Positions 30,201 through 42,683 of a DNA stretch of 64,000 bases are shown one piece after another. This DNA comes from Rhynchopus sp. YZ270_cl-10. Lineage: Eukaryota > Euglenozoa > Diplonemea > Diplonemida > Diplonemidae. How positions within the stretch are numbered: the stretch's first letter is position 1; every line of letters begins with the position of its first letter. A model generated the notes under the pieces. That model searched no databases, was not told the DNA's origin, and saw only the letters and a list, made by a program, of their open reading frames with translations. The position numbers were made by a program, and so were the translations under genes. The stretch is from contig OZ037848.1 in NCBI GenBank assembly GCA_964035575.1, positions 248,001-312,000 of the forward strand, read 5' to 3'.

Positions 30201-32428
30201 CGATGTTTTTTGAAGAATTTTACAATAAAATTGCTCAACTTCCAATGACAAGACCCAACTCCTCACTCTTTTATCATCCAAAAACACCCCAAAAATGCTC
30301 CCATTTTCTCCCTATTTCCCCTAAATTTCGGAGTTTTGAGGACCCTCCACAGTTTGAAAAACGAAACAGAAAAACAACAACAGAACAGAACAGAACAGAC
30401 ACAGAAACGCTTCCCCCCCCAAAAAAAAACTGTATTAAACTGCAAAACGAAAAGAAAAAGAAAAAAACCCCCTTGTGGCAAATGCCAAGGTGTCTCCTTT
30501 TAGAAGCTCGAAAAAGGCGAACCACCCAACATGGACCTAATAAGTCCCCCCATGACTACCCTTGAGCAGAACAAGGCGAGCAGCCACCTGACGCTACAAA
30601 GATGTGAAAAAAGATGAAATTTACCTCTCGTGCGTGGTCTCTTCACGCAGCCATCATCTCCGCTTCGTGAAATTCCTTAACTGTTATTCTTTCTTCCACA
30701 AACGTTATCGCTTGTAGTCTTGGAAGGTTTGTTCATCATCCTAAAAAAAATGGGAAAACTTGAATGAATGCACCCTGCACGCAACATCAAAAAAAGAAAA
30801 AGGATTTATTAATGATCCTCAGTCTGCTACTTCGTCTTGGAAAGGTAGGTTCTCGATATCAATGACAACGTACACCTTGTGTACGCGAGTCATCTCCCCT
30901 TTTTGTTTCAGAAAAAAGAACCGAATTTTTATTTTTTTTGGCAGTATTTCGATGGGTGTAGAAAGGACGCAACGAAGAGAAAAAACGTACTTTTCCCAAA
31001 AAAAAAGCACAACTTCATCCCGTGAGGCATAGTCAACCCCTTTTGGCACCCCGAAGAAGAAAAGAAAAATAAAACTGGGAAAATGGCAGCCGCGACACTC
31101 ATCGCAGTGCGATTTTCAAAGGGTTTTGTCTATTGTTTGAGCTTTGTTTTGCAGTGATGAAAAATATAAACGGGGGGTTAGAAAAAAGTTAGCTAAAAAC
31201 AAAATATTTGGTCTGACCAAAAAAGTACGCTGCTTTTTTCCCGAATGACAATAAAAAAAAAATTGTTTCGAACAGGAAAAAATCCCCCCCTCCCAAAAAA
31301 ACACTATGCACCAACACAGAATGAAGAAGTTGGAAAGATGACAAAGTAAGTCTCGTTCTGCCCCCAAAATCAAGAGAGAATGCTGTGGAAGAGCTATGAG
31401 GGTCTTCGTGAATAGCAGAACGGTTGCTCTCCATACCATTACTACACGACGGTGAAAATACGACGTGCTTAGTCACCTATAAAATGACCTCGATATGCGA
31501 TTTTACTTCTGGTTTCACCCTTGCTTACAACGATGAAACTATAAGTAAAACTACAAAATCATTTCCTTCACCGTCATGTGTAGCACTCTGGGGGGTATTT
31601 GAGGAAATCGACAAAAAAAATGTGTGCAAACTATCGCTGGGGTAAAAAAAAAACAAAAGAAAGCTTCTTCAAAAAAAACTGTGAGGTGTTGGTGCGTTCT
31701 ATGGGGGTTGCAATCAACAACAATCACGTCAGATCGGTTCATGTACTCAACATGAAGGGGGCACATAGTTGGAAAGGTGCAAAACAAAAATAAACAAAAA
31801 AAAAATCTAGCAAAAGAAGAGGGGTGAAATGTTCAAGAGCGCACCTCCCCCTTCCCGCTGACCTTTTTTTATTGCTTTTTTTTTAAAATTTTATGTGCGA
31901 AAACGCCTTTTGGTGGATTTGGGAAAGCCCCCAAAAAAGGTGTCCCCCCCTCCTTCATTGCAAAAATATAAATCGAAATTATGTAGCTGTCAGGATTTTT
32001 CTCGCTTTTTCAAAAAACTTGATTGTATCAGTGTAAACACCCCGAGGATGGGCTCCACGCTTTTTTATATTTTTTGCTTTTTGTATTTTAAAAAGACCAA
32101 AACAGCACTGCCGATTTTTGTATCTTTTTTTTGTGCAGTGGTATCACCAACACCACCTATGGTATTCGAAAGGCGATCCCCCCCCTACCCAACGAAGCTT
32201 TTCAAGGCTTCGCATCCCCATCCCTAGCTACATCCCGCTAAACAGCTCTCAAAATGAAAAAAGATTGAACCTGAGACTTCACGCGCTACGTTTTTGTAAG
32301 ATGGTCCTCACATTTCTCTTGGTCGTTTCCAAAAAAAAATAATGGAAGTTGAAAGTTGAAAGTGCAAACGCCAATGAATGGGCCTCCACAAAAAAAATTG
32401 CCAGATGATTTCCACCTTGCAAAAAAGT

Positions 32429-35400
32429 CTATTCTATTTCCACCTGCACCTCGTCATTCTTGATGACACCGTCTGGTCCCACCCGCTGTGGGGCGAAGGG
32501 TTTGAGCTGAGACGGTGTCGCACCGACCTGGCCTACCTCGATATCGTCCTTCTCTGGCTCCTGCTCGATAGGCGCAGCACCAGGCTTTCCCAGGTCGTCA
32601 ATCGCCTGCTTCTGGTTCTCGAGCATATCGATCTCGCGCTGAAGCTTCGTGATCTCATCTGCTGCCTCATCCGCAGTTTGAACCTGACTCCCAGTGCGCT
32701 CAGCGTTGTTGCCATCGTCACTGTACGTCTCGCCCGCCCTACGCGGTGAAGGGGATGCCGAGGCAACAGGGGGGGTCACCCCGCCTGGTTGGTTTCTGTG
32801 GAGAAATGGAGAAATATTGAGACAATGTGCTTCGTAAAGCTGGGGGAAGTTTATGAGGAACATACCCTGCGTGCATTGGTGCGAATGGTGCGAGCTCTGT
32901 GCTGTCCCCGTTGCCACTGTCGCGTGTCTCCCTCATTTTCTGTGTCTTCTGCTTCATGCGCATGCCGCGTGCGAACATAACGCCACCTGATACACAGCAG
33001 ATGAAGGCAAGGAAGAGGAGCACCCACCAGTAGCTCCCGTCGCTGCTGTCATCGTCGTCGCTTGGCTCGGCGATGGTGATCTGCGTATCCACCTTCGCGA
33101 GGAAGCGGAGGAATTCGTGGACCGCGCAGAAGTGTGGATAGATGTTGTTGTTCGCAGGGTTCGACAGATCCCCAACAAACTCATTGAGGTACACCTCAGG
33201 CTCGGGACAGGCACGCCCCTCCGTACCACTCTGCACTGCCCACAACGATGTGTCACACTGCAAAAAGAAGATGTACAGCTCCGCCAAATTGGTCGCATTG
33301 TAGCACGTCTCCTTTATTGGCACTGCAACGGCATTCAGATTCGTCACAGTCGTATCCGATGTGACCTGCAGTGTGTGCAGTTTATAGTACACCGGGATCA
33401 AATACTTTTCCCGCAAAAACTGCTGAAACGATGACGTGAACGGGTCCTCCGTTTTTGCCCCGACAGCCATGATGACGGAGGGATGGTATTCTATGAGGCG
33501 ACCACCCGAGGACGCTTGGAAGGGCTGGTTGCGTACACGGAAGGTGTGGGTGGAGGTGGGAAGCGTGTCGTCTACCACTGAGCTGCTGAAAAGGTCGAGA
33601 ATCTTTGGCGCGAAGGTAATTGTCATATCATTTATAGCAAGGGAGGTGGGCTGGGTCTTGTAGTGCAGTGCAATTCTGTACAACGAAAACCAGTTCCCCG
33701 CAAGCGTTTCGTCCACAGACACGCCGGCAGAGTCGGACCACGGCACCCTCCCTCCAAGATCGGTGTTGCTTTGAATAATCGTAAAATCATTTGGGTCCAA
33801 CACTGTTCCATCTAACGCGCTTTTCACCCCACTGATCGTCAAATCTACGACAAGAGAGTACTTAATAGAAGGATAGGACGCTTGGATAGTTGTGATCGTT
33901 TCCGCATTGCTTTCAAACCGAAGCAACATGGTCTGACACACAAAGCCAAAGTAACAGACGTTATCCGAGACGGAACCGCTGTCGAGGACAAGCGTGGTGA
34001 GGTTGACAATCGATCCTAGCAGCGTTGTTTTTGTGTTTTTATAGAAGGTCAGCGACGGCGCGAAGTCTGCTGGGAAAGAGGAGCTGTTTGTCTGTTGAAT
34101 GGCGGCCGATCGCCACTCTGAGCTTGCCTCTGCGATGCCACAGAAGAGGCGGGACAGATCAGAATTCGTTGTTGTCGCATCCTGCAGGAAGGACCCGTAG
34201 TGTGCGTTCATGCTGCTTGGAACATCGCTTTGGAACTGAAACTCTATGTCAGTTCGTGTACCTACCCCGCAGGAGATCGCCTGCGCTTGGCCTTCCCTTT
34301 GTATTGTTTGTGCATGAGAGGAAGCGCCTGCAGCGCGAATGATGTTGATGTTCTCTAAAGATAGGGATGGTGCGCCCGATTGGATTGCTGTCCGAAGGTC
34401 CGATTTTTCTGCGTTAAGGGACGCAAAATCAATCCCCGTACGCATCTTGATGACCCTGACAATCGATTCATCTGACGAAGTGATCCGCATCGTCCTGAAG
34501 ACATCCTCCGTCTTTCTCTTCCCATCTCCACTCTCCGCATGGAACTTCACCGACACAACACCGCTCGCACCAAGCACCACCAAATTATGAAAAAAGCAGG
34601 TCCCATCGGTTCCCAGCTGCACCCTATGCCCAGAGTAATTGTACGTCGCGTTCATGACATTGAAGTGGCACATCAAGCCGGGTTCGTGGGTGAAGGCGGG
34701 GGAGGATACTTTGGCGGCAATGCTTTTGCAGAAATCGCCGGCAAGGCAGATGGAGTCCCAGTTTGTCCCGCTGAGGTATGTGTAGCCTCCGTTGAGGGCC
34801 TGCGGGACGACGGTGAAGTCGAGAGGTGTGACCATGTCGCCCCAGTAGAACTCTGACGCGGTGGCGTCGTAGCCGGACATCACATCGGGCCAGGCGTAGG
34901 GGTCTGCGATGACGCCGTTCTGCTCTTGGACGTATTGGATGAGAGGCAGTGCGGATTGCTCGAAGAAGTTGGTCACAAACGTCGCAAGATCCCAATTCAT
35001 GGAGTTGCACAACAGCGCTGCGCAAATTGGCCGCCAATACACCTCATACGACTTCACTGCACCAGACATAATCGGACTGCCAATGGGGTTGACCAAAGAC
35101 ACTCTATAGTTATCATGGATGTTTGCACGCGCCTGAATCGCTGCAACAACTATTGCTGAGGAAGGGAACTCTGTGCTGCCCTGAAACACTGTACGCACAA
35201 TAGGGTATTGCACAGCAAAGTCGGGCTCCGCGAGGACCGCGACTTTGAACGAAAAGGAGACCCCGCTGAGGTCCTTCGCGATGACCTTGAAGCTCAGCTC
35301 TATGGTGTCGCCGGTCAGCAAGGCAGACGCTTTGTTCACAACAAGCTTTGAAAAGTAGAAGTGCCCCGAATCGGTCATCTCCGCCACCACATCCCCGGTT

Positions 35401-35726
35401 AAATAAAAGGTTCCAGTCTTCGCTTGCACCAACGCTGTGACAAGAGAGGTGTCATTGCTGACATAGGCGGACGCCTGCTCCTTTGTAGAAGGATCCGCAA
35501 AGGCAAGACGAATCGTTCTGCACGCAACACCAAGTCGGCAGAATACTGGAGTATCAGACGCGCCAATGTCAGACAGTGCTGGATAAAGCGCGGTGTTCTC
35601 AATGGCAAGAGAGAGGTCGAGGAGAGTCGTCTGCTGCACCTCGCTGTCGCGAGAAGACACATCAGAGGCAGTGGTGAAGACGGCAAAGAGAAGGCATGTT
35701 GCAAAGGTCAGTATTCTCCACTTCAT
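32429..35726 (-). CDS. Large type I membrane protein, two exons, unknown family
   Basis: Exon 1 is 35726-32866 and exon 2 is 32795-32429. The 70-nt intron (GTATGT donor, CACAG acceptor) joins GG with A to make a Gly codon and gives 1,075 residues. There is a signal peptide (MKWRILTFATCLLFAVFTTA), then an ectodomain of about 870 residues with scattered Cys and many N-x-S/T sites. At least two regions look related (PVFCRLGVACRTIRLAFAD near residue 50 and VCYFGFVCQTMLLRF near 590, both C-x4/5-C followed by hydrophobic strands). An acidic linker (SDDDDSSDG) precedes the span at 899-918 (YWWVLLFLAFICCVSGGVMF). The cytosolic tail has a short coiled coil (about 1000-1030) on exon 2. A surface receptor or adhesin is possible, but nothing specific can be assigned. 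Confidence 0.82.
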
Positions 35727-36540
35727 TTGTATAGACTGTGTACTGTGTACGTTCTGAGGGAAGGTAATGGTGATTAAGGATTAATTAGTGTGAAGGGGGG
35801 TATGAGAAGTTTATACGGTTTCGCACACCATTTTCTGTGATAAAATTAAGGGAAGTGGGGTGAGACAGAGAGAAGAGGAGAGAGGGAGAGAGCTTTTTTT
35901 CGGTTGGAAATTCTTTGTTTTCGTTCAATAGGGGTGTGGGAGAACATACGATTTTTGAACAAAAAACGTGAAATATAAATACGATTTATGCCCCGAAGAA
36001 AGGTGGAAATTTTTCGAAGATGATCTCCCTCTCCCCGGAAGTCGGCACGCCAGCTCACAAAATGTAGAGGGGGCGGAGATTTTTCTTGAAGGTATGTGGG
36101 TAAAAAAAAAAACGAAAAAAAATTATGAGATGAACCTAAGCCTCTAGTGCTCAGTCACCTTTAAGAAAAGAGAAAGTTGGAAAAGCTGACCTTAGCCTCT
36201 TGTTTAAAACAAGAGAAGACGGGTTTTAAAAGGAACGCACGCATCCCCATTTTAATAACGGGGGGAGGGGGGGGTTTGTGGGGTTGGCCCTATTCCCTTT
36301 GGTACCTTAAATTTAAGTTTAAATATATTTTGAGATTTTTGTTTCAAAACCCAAAAGGAAAACAAACAAAAGAAAAACTTGAGTGCATCTCTGTGTACAA
36401 CCCACAAGCAGAGCCAGGTCCGCCTTCGTTGTAGATAATTGCCAACCACAGTGTATTAAAAATACGCCTGATTTGTCTCGTCACTGTTTTTTTCCCCCCT
36501 CTTTTTTTGTATTTTTTTTTTTTTTTTGAAAACTTGTGTA

Positions 36541-37073
36541 CTGGGGGGGGGGGGGGCTAATAAAGTATACGGGGGTAATAAAGTATACGGTGCGGAAACC
36601 CATTTTGAGCGTGGAAATCTGTGAAATAAAGTATACGGTTTTTGTGTACATTTTTCTTACTAAAAAATTTTTTCAGCAAGTTTTGCACAAAAAATCGAAA
36701 AAAAATTTTTTTGATTTCGGTGGTCCGGATTCTGTGCGTGCTGTGATGGGGTCACTTTGTGCTGAGAAACGAGTATTTTTGACCTAAAACGCGTGTATCA
36801 GTTTTCTACAGTTTTTACACGATTGGTGCTGATGGGGTTCAGATTTGTGAAAATTTAAGTCACCAAAAAATTGTTCATTTTTCCACATTGACCCCACCAC
36901 TGGCTGGGATTGGCCCAAAAATGCCAATGGTGGTGTTTTCGCGAGGTTTCGGCCACTAGAAACCCCAAAATAACAGTAATTTTTTTTTTTTTTTTCCTTT
37001 TCGTTTTTTTGGCCATTCAAGCAGTAATTCCCGCCGAATAAAGTATACGTATACTTTAATAGCTCCCCCCCAG
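36541..37073. mobile_element. 533-bp TA-flanked MITE
   Basis: The ends are CTGGGGGGG, a G-run, then CTAATAAAGTATAC, with the complement GTATACTTTAATAGCTCCCC and CCCAG at the right. TA flanks are at 36539-36540 and 37074-37075. AATAAAGTATACG recurs just inside both ends. The interior carries eta-type repeat sequence in both orientations (about 36720-36780 and 36830-36930). No coding. Confidence 0.8.
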
Positions 37074-37239
37074 TACTGTATTAGTGTAGACTCCCGAGGA
37101 TGAGCCATCACATTTTTGAAGTACACACGACTAAAATAGCACGGACTCCACCACCGCGGCACAAAACAAACTTCGCAGGGATGGGGGAGAAAGATGTGGA
37201 GAAATCAGTGTTTTTTTTATTATATTTTCTTCTTTTTGA

Positions 37240-37285
37240 AAACTTGGTTGTATTAGTGTAGACACCCGAGGAATGAACTCCACTA
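37240..37285 (+). repeat. Epsilon-type T-linked module, clear copy
   Basis: TTTTGAAAACTTGGTTGTAT, then TAGTGTAGACACCCGAGG and ATGAACTCCACTATTC, then a T-run. Close to the copies at 32011 and 57095. AGTGTAG and CTCCACT can pair imperfectly. Confidence 0.55.
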
Positions 37286-37458
37286 TTCTTTTTTTTTTTT
37301 TGGATCCCCTTTTTTGGTGCCGACAACTACCTGCAGACGGCACTACGGAGTGTGGCAGAAATGACATCCGAGGAGCTCTGGCGCTACCTTGTAGGACCTC
37401 ACCTAAAACAGAGGGAGGGGAAAATGTGCCTTCACAACAACACATCCAAAAAGAGAAA

Positions 37459-37498
37459 AGTTTATAAGATGAACCTCAGCCTCGCGTGCTTAGTCTTC
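37459..37498 (+). repeat. Alpha-type hairpin module
   Basis: GTTTATAAGATGAACC, then CTCAGC-CTCGCGT-GCTTAG. One stem position is mismatched; the loop differs from CTCTCGT by one base. Confidence 0.55.
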
Positions 37499-38065
37499 CT
37501 AAAAATTAAAGTAAACCTACTGAACAGCAACCAGCACAAATGGTTTCGCAGTCCTAAGAAGAAAAAGAAGAAGACAGCGTCAGGTTGGGAATGGGAAGCT
37601 GGGTTGGAAAGTGTTAGTTGGTCTTTAGACAAACACTGTGCGGTGGAAAGAGAAAAAAAAAAACTTTAATTTTGTGCCTTTTGTAGGAAGTCCCCACTAT
37701 TATTTTAGACAAAACCGCCTCTCCCCTCCCCAGCTCTTGGTTTTCAGAACACACTGGTATTTTACTTTATACTGTTGTTATGAACACCCCCACCTACACA
37801 TATTTTATATAAATTCGAGCAACCAAATTAATGTTTGCAAAGAAGAGCGCTTGAAGTTGGGGAGGAGCAGGAAAAAAAATATATACCAGTATTTCCCTCC
37901 CCTTCCCCCCTCAACCCTCCCCTCCCCCCATCAACCCCATCCAACCCTCCCATCAAATCACCTATTTTCCCCCCCTTTATTCAATATCACAAAACTGTTT
38001 AGAGCTTTTTTTTTGTACAAAACACATTTTTTTAAAAACGATATTTTGTTTTTGCTTCTCTATCT

Positions 38066-41000
38066 CTACCAATCGTCTAGACTCGCCGCAAACCTTTGCC
38101 TTTCGGACGCAGCAAGCGAGATTCCATCCTGCGTCTTTTCCCTTTGCGCTCCGCGAAGAAGAAAAGAGTTTGACGTGATCCCACCTCCTCCTCCGGAGCG
38201 CAGATTGCTAAGCACATTGTCTTGGGACGGACCGAGGCTGAAGTCGTCCTCCGCATCTTCAAAGGAGGTGGGAGGATGCGACGGTGTGCCCATTGGAGTG
38301 AACAACAGAGACGCCTCTGACTGCATCTGCAGCGCAGGTGGAATGCCCCTCTCCACCGACGATGTCCTCAACTTTCCTTCAAGGATCTTTGCAACTACAT
38401 CCGGGTTAGCCTCCACCCTATTGACCAAGACCTGCACCTTATCCTTGGTCAGCCGTTCAATCGCAGCCAGAACCGGAAGGAACTGAATAGTGCCTTCAGT
38501 GTCACCGCGTTCGCGTTTCTTCTTCTGTGTCGAGATCTTCCAGATTTCGACGACAGCGTCGCGCGCTGTCTCCTTGAGAACCTCATCGGGGTCCGACACT
38601 CCTGCAGCAGAGACGAGCTCGAGATGGGCGGGCTCGAAGGAGCGCTTGCTGATACGGTATTTGGTGGCAAAGACGGAGGCGAGTTCTGTCGTGAGCCGCT
38701 TCCAGGCTTCTTCGACCCTGGAGGAAGAGGGAGAAAGGGAATATTAGAGAAATTGAAAAGGGATGAGATAAATGAAGGACCATCGCTTGTATGGTAACAG
38801 AACTGAGTAAATTCGAAGAGATGAATTCTCGTACTGATAAAATGAGAGGGTGCCGCACATTGCAACAACCTGCGTCAGAGCACAATCGTTATCGTACAGA
38901 ACAAAACATTGCAATGCAAACATACCAATTCTCTGTCGATGCTGCCATGTTAATCGCAACTGTGAGTGGCGTGGCAGGCACGGCAAGGCGCATCTTCTTG
39001 CGTGGGGGTGCTGCTGTGTGCAGGAGGTCTCCACCGCCCACCAGCCCACCTGCCCCGACACCTGCTTCCCCTGCACCTTCACCACCCTCTCCCTCGTCGC
39101 TGGACAATTCGTTGGAGCCTGCGTCACAGTCAACAGGGTCCCCCCGCCCACCACCCCCAACCTCCACCGCCAGCTCCCCAGAGGTGTCAAATGCAAACAC
39201 CTGCCTGCGCCGCCCCTCCCCGCACACATCATCGATCACAGCACTTCCACCCTTCTTCGCCTCCATCAGCGGGGCTGGGGGAGGCTTGCGGCCGCCTGCT
39301 GCACTCGTGCCCATGAGATTGCGCGTCTCTGTTGAATAGGGAAGCTTGTCTACAGGGGAGGATCCAGGGGCAACCAGGCCGGCGATTTCTAGCATGCGTT
39401 GGGAGAGCGTCTGTTGGGAGAAAAAGGAGTTCAGAGAAACGGTCTAACAATTAGACTGCATGAAAGTTGGCTTGAAAAACATAAAAAAAAACAGAAAAGA
39501 CCGCTATCCATACCGGTGGGGTGTACGTCTTGAGCGAAACAATCGGGAGCGACCTCTGCTTTGTGAGGTGCACCGGCTGGCAGATCCATGCATGGTGTGT
39601 CGTCGTCTTCGCTTCCTCTACACATTTGCGCCGTGCTGCCACCTGCAGGCTGTGCAGGCAGGTGTGGTCCGACGCGTTCTTGATCGCCGTCCTCAACGGA
39701 ACCATGCAGAGGTTCACCGACAGCCACTGCACCCCTCCGTTCCCATCCGTCCTCAGCGGATGAATCGCACTTCTCGTGGCATGAATGGCGCGACTGTCCC
39801 ATACAATCACATCACCCTTTTTACAGTTCAACTTTATAGGGTTTTTGAGCAGCTCATTCTTGAGACCGTAGATGCCTCGGAGCTTATGGCTTTCGGTGTA
39901 GTTGGCCTGTGCAGCAAGGTTTGCGAAGAGCTTTTGGGAGCCACTTCCGACGCAGAACCCTGCGTCGTTTTCGCCTGAGTCCACCAAAGCGAGTTGCGCC
40001 TGGAAGGATTGGAACCTAGGATAGGACAGCGCCTGGTCGATCTGCCATTGTGTGGACCGGATCGTCTGACCGGTGCGCAGCGCAGTGAAGCCTTCCTGCG
40101 ACGTGAGGATGTCACGCTCTTTGTAAATCATTTCGAACACCGGCGCGCACAGCTCCCTTGCGTCCCATACCCACTGCTCCTGCCCGACACCGTCCCGTTG
40201 CCAGACCCCTCCTGCATTTCCCCCCCAGCGTTCTCCTGTCCACGTTGTACGATCGTCACGCTTCAAACCGGTTCCCATACCCTCACGATTCTTCCAAAAG
40301 GAGCTGACCAAGGATTCGCAGGTAGAAGGGGGCACCACACTGGAGATGACCACCCAGCCGTGCTTCTGGAGGAAGGACTTCCAGCGGACGTCGTCGGGGA
40401 GGGGGAAGCGGCCTTGGTCGAAGCCGGTGAGGGAGGAGGGCTGGGTGGCGTAGACCTGAGCGGACATGCGTTTGTCGGAGCGGTCGCTGCTTTTATCTGA
40501 CTCTGCTGCAGGCTCGGGACGTCCACGCACTTCCCTCTCCTGCGGAGGGATCAGTTCAAATGGCTGCGCAAACGTCGTCGGCGGCGACAAACAAAACTGT
40601 GCCAAAGGCGACGGAGAATGCTGCGGACTCAACCCAGCCACCCCCACAGCCGGACCCTCACCAACCCCTTGGGGCAACGGGGCTGTCGGCGGGGCACGGT
40701 GCTGCTTTCTGTTGTGCCCGGTAGATGCATTGTCGACCGCCACACTGCTTTGGGTCTGTTTTGGTGCACCTCCTACGTCTGCCGGGGGGGTGCTGGTGGA
40801 TGGGGTGGTGGTGGTGGTAGTGGTGGTAGTGGTGGTGGTGCTCTCAGTTGTCTCTTCCTCGCGTTGCTTCCTTTTTCTGGTGGGCTTTGGCTCGGGTTTG
40901 CGTTCTGGAGGGGGGAGGTGGATGCCTTCGTGTTGTGTGCGGTTCTGTTGCATTGCGAGAAGGACGACAGGGTGAGGACCACGGGAGCCAAATGCTTGCA

Positions 41001-41325
41001 TCCGGGGTGCGTCACTTCGTGCGATTTGCGGTTTGGCGGCTGGAGGCGGTGGGGCGCAGAGCTGCTCATGGCGCCGGTCTATCTTGCGTTTCACCGCAAC
41101 ACTCACACGCAACAACTCCCCTGCAGTCAACGGACAGTCCTCCTTATTCCTCTTGAACTTCGCATGCGCCTGCAATACCGCTTTGTACTCATTCAAAAAC
41201 TCCCGCTTCAACAAATCCTCTTGCCTATTATAGCACGCTATCATATCAGCAATGCGTGCAGGCAGCTGTCGAGCCGCAAACGCCTCCATCTCTGCGGACC
41301 CCAGCTTCGGGGCACATACCGCCAT
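38066..41325 (-). CDS. Phytanoyl-CoA dioxygenase-fold (PhyH-like) protein, three exons
   Basis: The exons are 41325-39514, 39410-38926 and 38717-38066. The introns are 103 and 208 nt, with donors GTATGG and GTATGT and acceptors CAACAG and CTCCAG. The joins restore one frame of 982 residues; the second makes a Trp codon across the junction. Residues about 1-300 are low-complexity, with a (Thr)n run. The PhyH-like domain lies at about 310-560: FLQKHGWVVISSVVPPSTCE, STQWQIDQA, LALVDSGENDAGFCVGSGSQ, KKGDVIVWDSRAIHATRS. The distal His (RAIHATR) and Arg are present, but the H-x-D motif reads Q-I-D, so the first iron ligand seems lost and activity is doubtful. The exon 2 part is Gly-rich and acidic with a basic PPRKKMRL; exon 3 is helical with KKKRERG. 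Nuclear location and a binding rather than catalytic role are inferred. The chosen start is MAVCAPKLGSAEME. Confidence 0.78.
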
Positions 41326-41572
41326 TGTGGAGGGGAAAAAAAAACCCCCCCTCTCCAATAGGTATTGTGTGTGGTGTGCTGTGTGCACGGTTTCCTGGGT
41401 GATATTTCTTTTCAAGATAGCTAATATAGGGTTGGGTGGGTTAAAGACAAATATGGGGTGAGCGCGCACTTCACCAGGTTCAGTTGCCGCGGTATGACAA
41501 ACCTGGGACCTATGAGCGCAGCTCTTCCATATATTTCCCCCTTCCTACTTGTTTGGTAATGCACAAGAGATT

Positions 41573-41607
41573 CTTCGGCGAGGGTTCGAAACGAACCCTC
41601 GCCGAAG
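41573..41607. repeat. Perfect 16-bp hairpin with 3-nt loop
   Basis: CTTCGGCGAGGGTTCG (41573-41588), AAA, then the exact complement (41592-41607). It is G/C-rich in an AT-rich spacer, about 250 bp upstream of the PhyH-like start codon. The role is unknown. Confidence 0.8.
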
Positions 41608-41894
41608 GAGGAGTCGTTATCGCTCCGAAGGCCTCTCAAGGGACAGATGGTGGTGCGGTGATGGTTTCGACCCAGCAGGACAATGGAGGAATATGCGGCC
41701 TATAAAAACCCCCCATAGATGTCTTTAATAGTATAAAGAAGAGTATTTGACAAAGAGAAAAGAGTTGATAAGCTGAGTAAGCCTCTCTGTGAACTGTCAT
41801 CTTACAGTGTTTTGCGGCCGCGTAACAGAACTAAGGTGAAGACTTAAAATCGACAGTGCAAACGCCGGGACAGAAGGCACCGACAATAAAAAAA

Positions 41895-41932
41895 GTTTAT
41901 AGGATGAACCTAAGCCTCTCGTGCTTAGTTTT
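41895..41932 (+). repeat. Alpha-type hairpin module, ideal copy
   Basis: GTTTATAGGATGAAC, then a perfect 6-bp stem CTAAGC (41910-41915) and GCTTAG (41923-41928) around the loop CTCTCGT. A gamma unit lies immediately before it, as at 3846-3952. Confidence 0.65.
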
Positions 41933-42093
41933 CCACCAAATAATTTTTTTTGAAACATGGCACACCCCATTCTCGGACCCTGCCAGCGCAACGGAGGGGG
42001 GGGAGCCATGCACCTCCCCCTTTTGCGACACTCAAGCAAAACACAAAAAATACTGGCAAGATGAATATGCTTCAGATGTACATCCTTTACGAA

Positions 42094-42135
<42 letters not shown>

Positions 42136-42683
42136 CAAAATTGCACATAAAATACCCTGCCCTCCCTCACCAAATTACCTAATTGTTTTCGTTCTCCAGA
42201 CAGTTCTGACAGATAGGTTGGACCCGCCGCATGGAAATACGGTGGGAGGTTACGCCACTATTGTTACTTACTTTTGAAAAATTGGAGGAGAGTTCACTCT
42301 GTGCCCTCGTTGTGTTGCCAGAACATGTCGTGCACCACCCGTCGCATTTGGTTCCTCTTTTCTTTATGTATTTGAAATATTGGTAAAAACGAGCCTCACG
42401 CTGAGGCAACTATTTTTTTCCTCATCAACATCATCCCCAAGGGGGGGCACCGCTCAAGGTAACATTTGAAAAAAGGAGCTATTTTTTATTTTAATTTTGC
42501 CACAACCTTTTCTCTTCAGAAATGCAATCTGAGACTTTGCGCAAAAAAATAACTTGAAATATGAATGTACCTCTCTCGTGCACACAACTACAACATACCA
42601 CCTTACCCCATAAGCCATTCGGGCATGACAAAAATAGACAAATACCCAAAAAAAACCCCCCAAAAAAAAAAACATAAAGTAGG

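Larger units (their letters stand above)
28431..32428. other. 4-kb gene-poor stretch with modules and a LINE remnant
   Basis: Holds the 28558-28620 repeat, an epsilon unit (29213-29260), a (TTC)n run near 29445-29471, a gamma unit (29593-29648), a possible LINE remnant (29940-30200), an alpha-like unit near 31455-31490, a further epsilon unit (32011-32070) and a gamma unit (32345-32375). No host gene is supported. Confidence 0.55.
35727..38065. other. Gene-free stretch with a MITE and modules
   Basis: Holds alpha modules (36125-36161, 37459-37498), the TA-flanked MITE (36541-37073), epsilon modules at 37075-37110 and 37240-37285, a zeta unit (about 37310-37350), and a C-rich tract of the CCCTCCCC type at 37905-37980. 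No coding region. Confidence 0.6.
41326..42683. other. Intergenic stretch with a perfect hairpin, modules and a long A-run
   Basis: Holds the hairpin at 41573-41607, a decayed alpha unit (about 41765-41805), adjoining gamma (41845-41880) and alpha (41895-41932) units, an A-run of about 39 (42096-42134) and a beta unit (42562-42592). Confidence 0.6.

Noticed and set aside
38744-39339. Long frames on both strands over the PhyH-like exon 2 region
   Set aside because: They arise from Gly/Pro-rich composition; the spliced minus-strand frame joins correctly at both ends.
41895-41932. Alpha modules as tRNA genes because of the 7-nt loop with a U second
   Set aside because: There is no D or T arm and no acceptor stem; only one hairpin is present.
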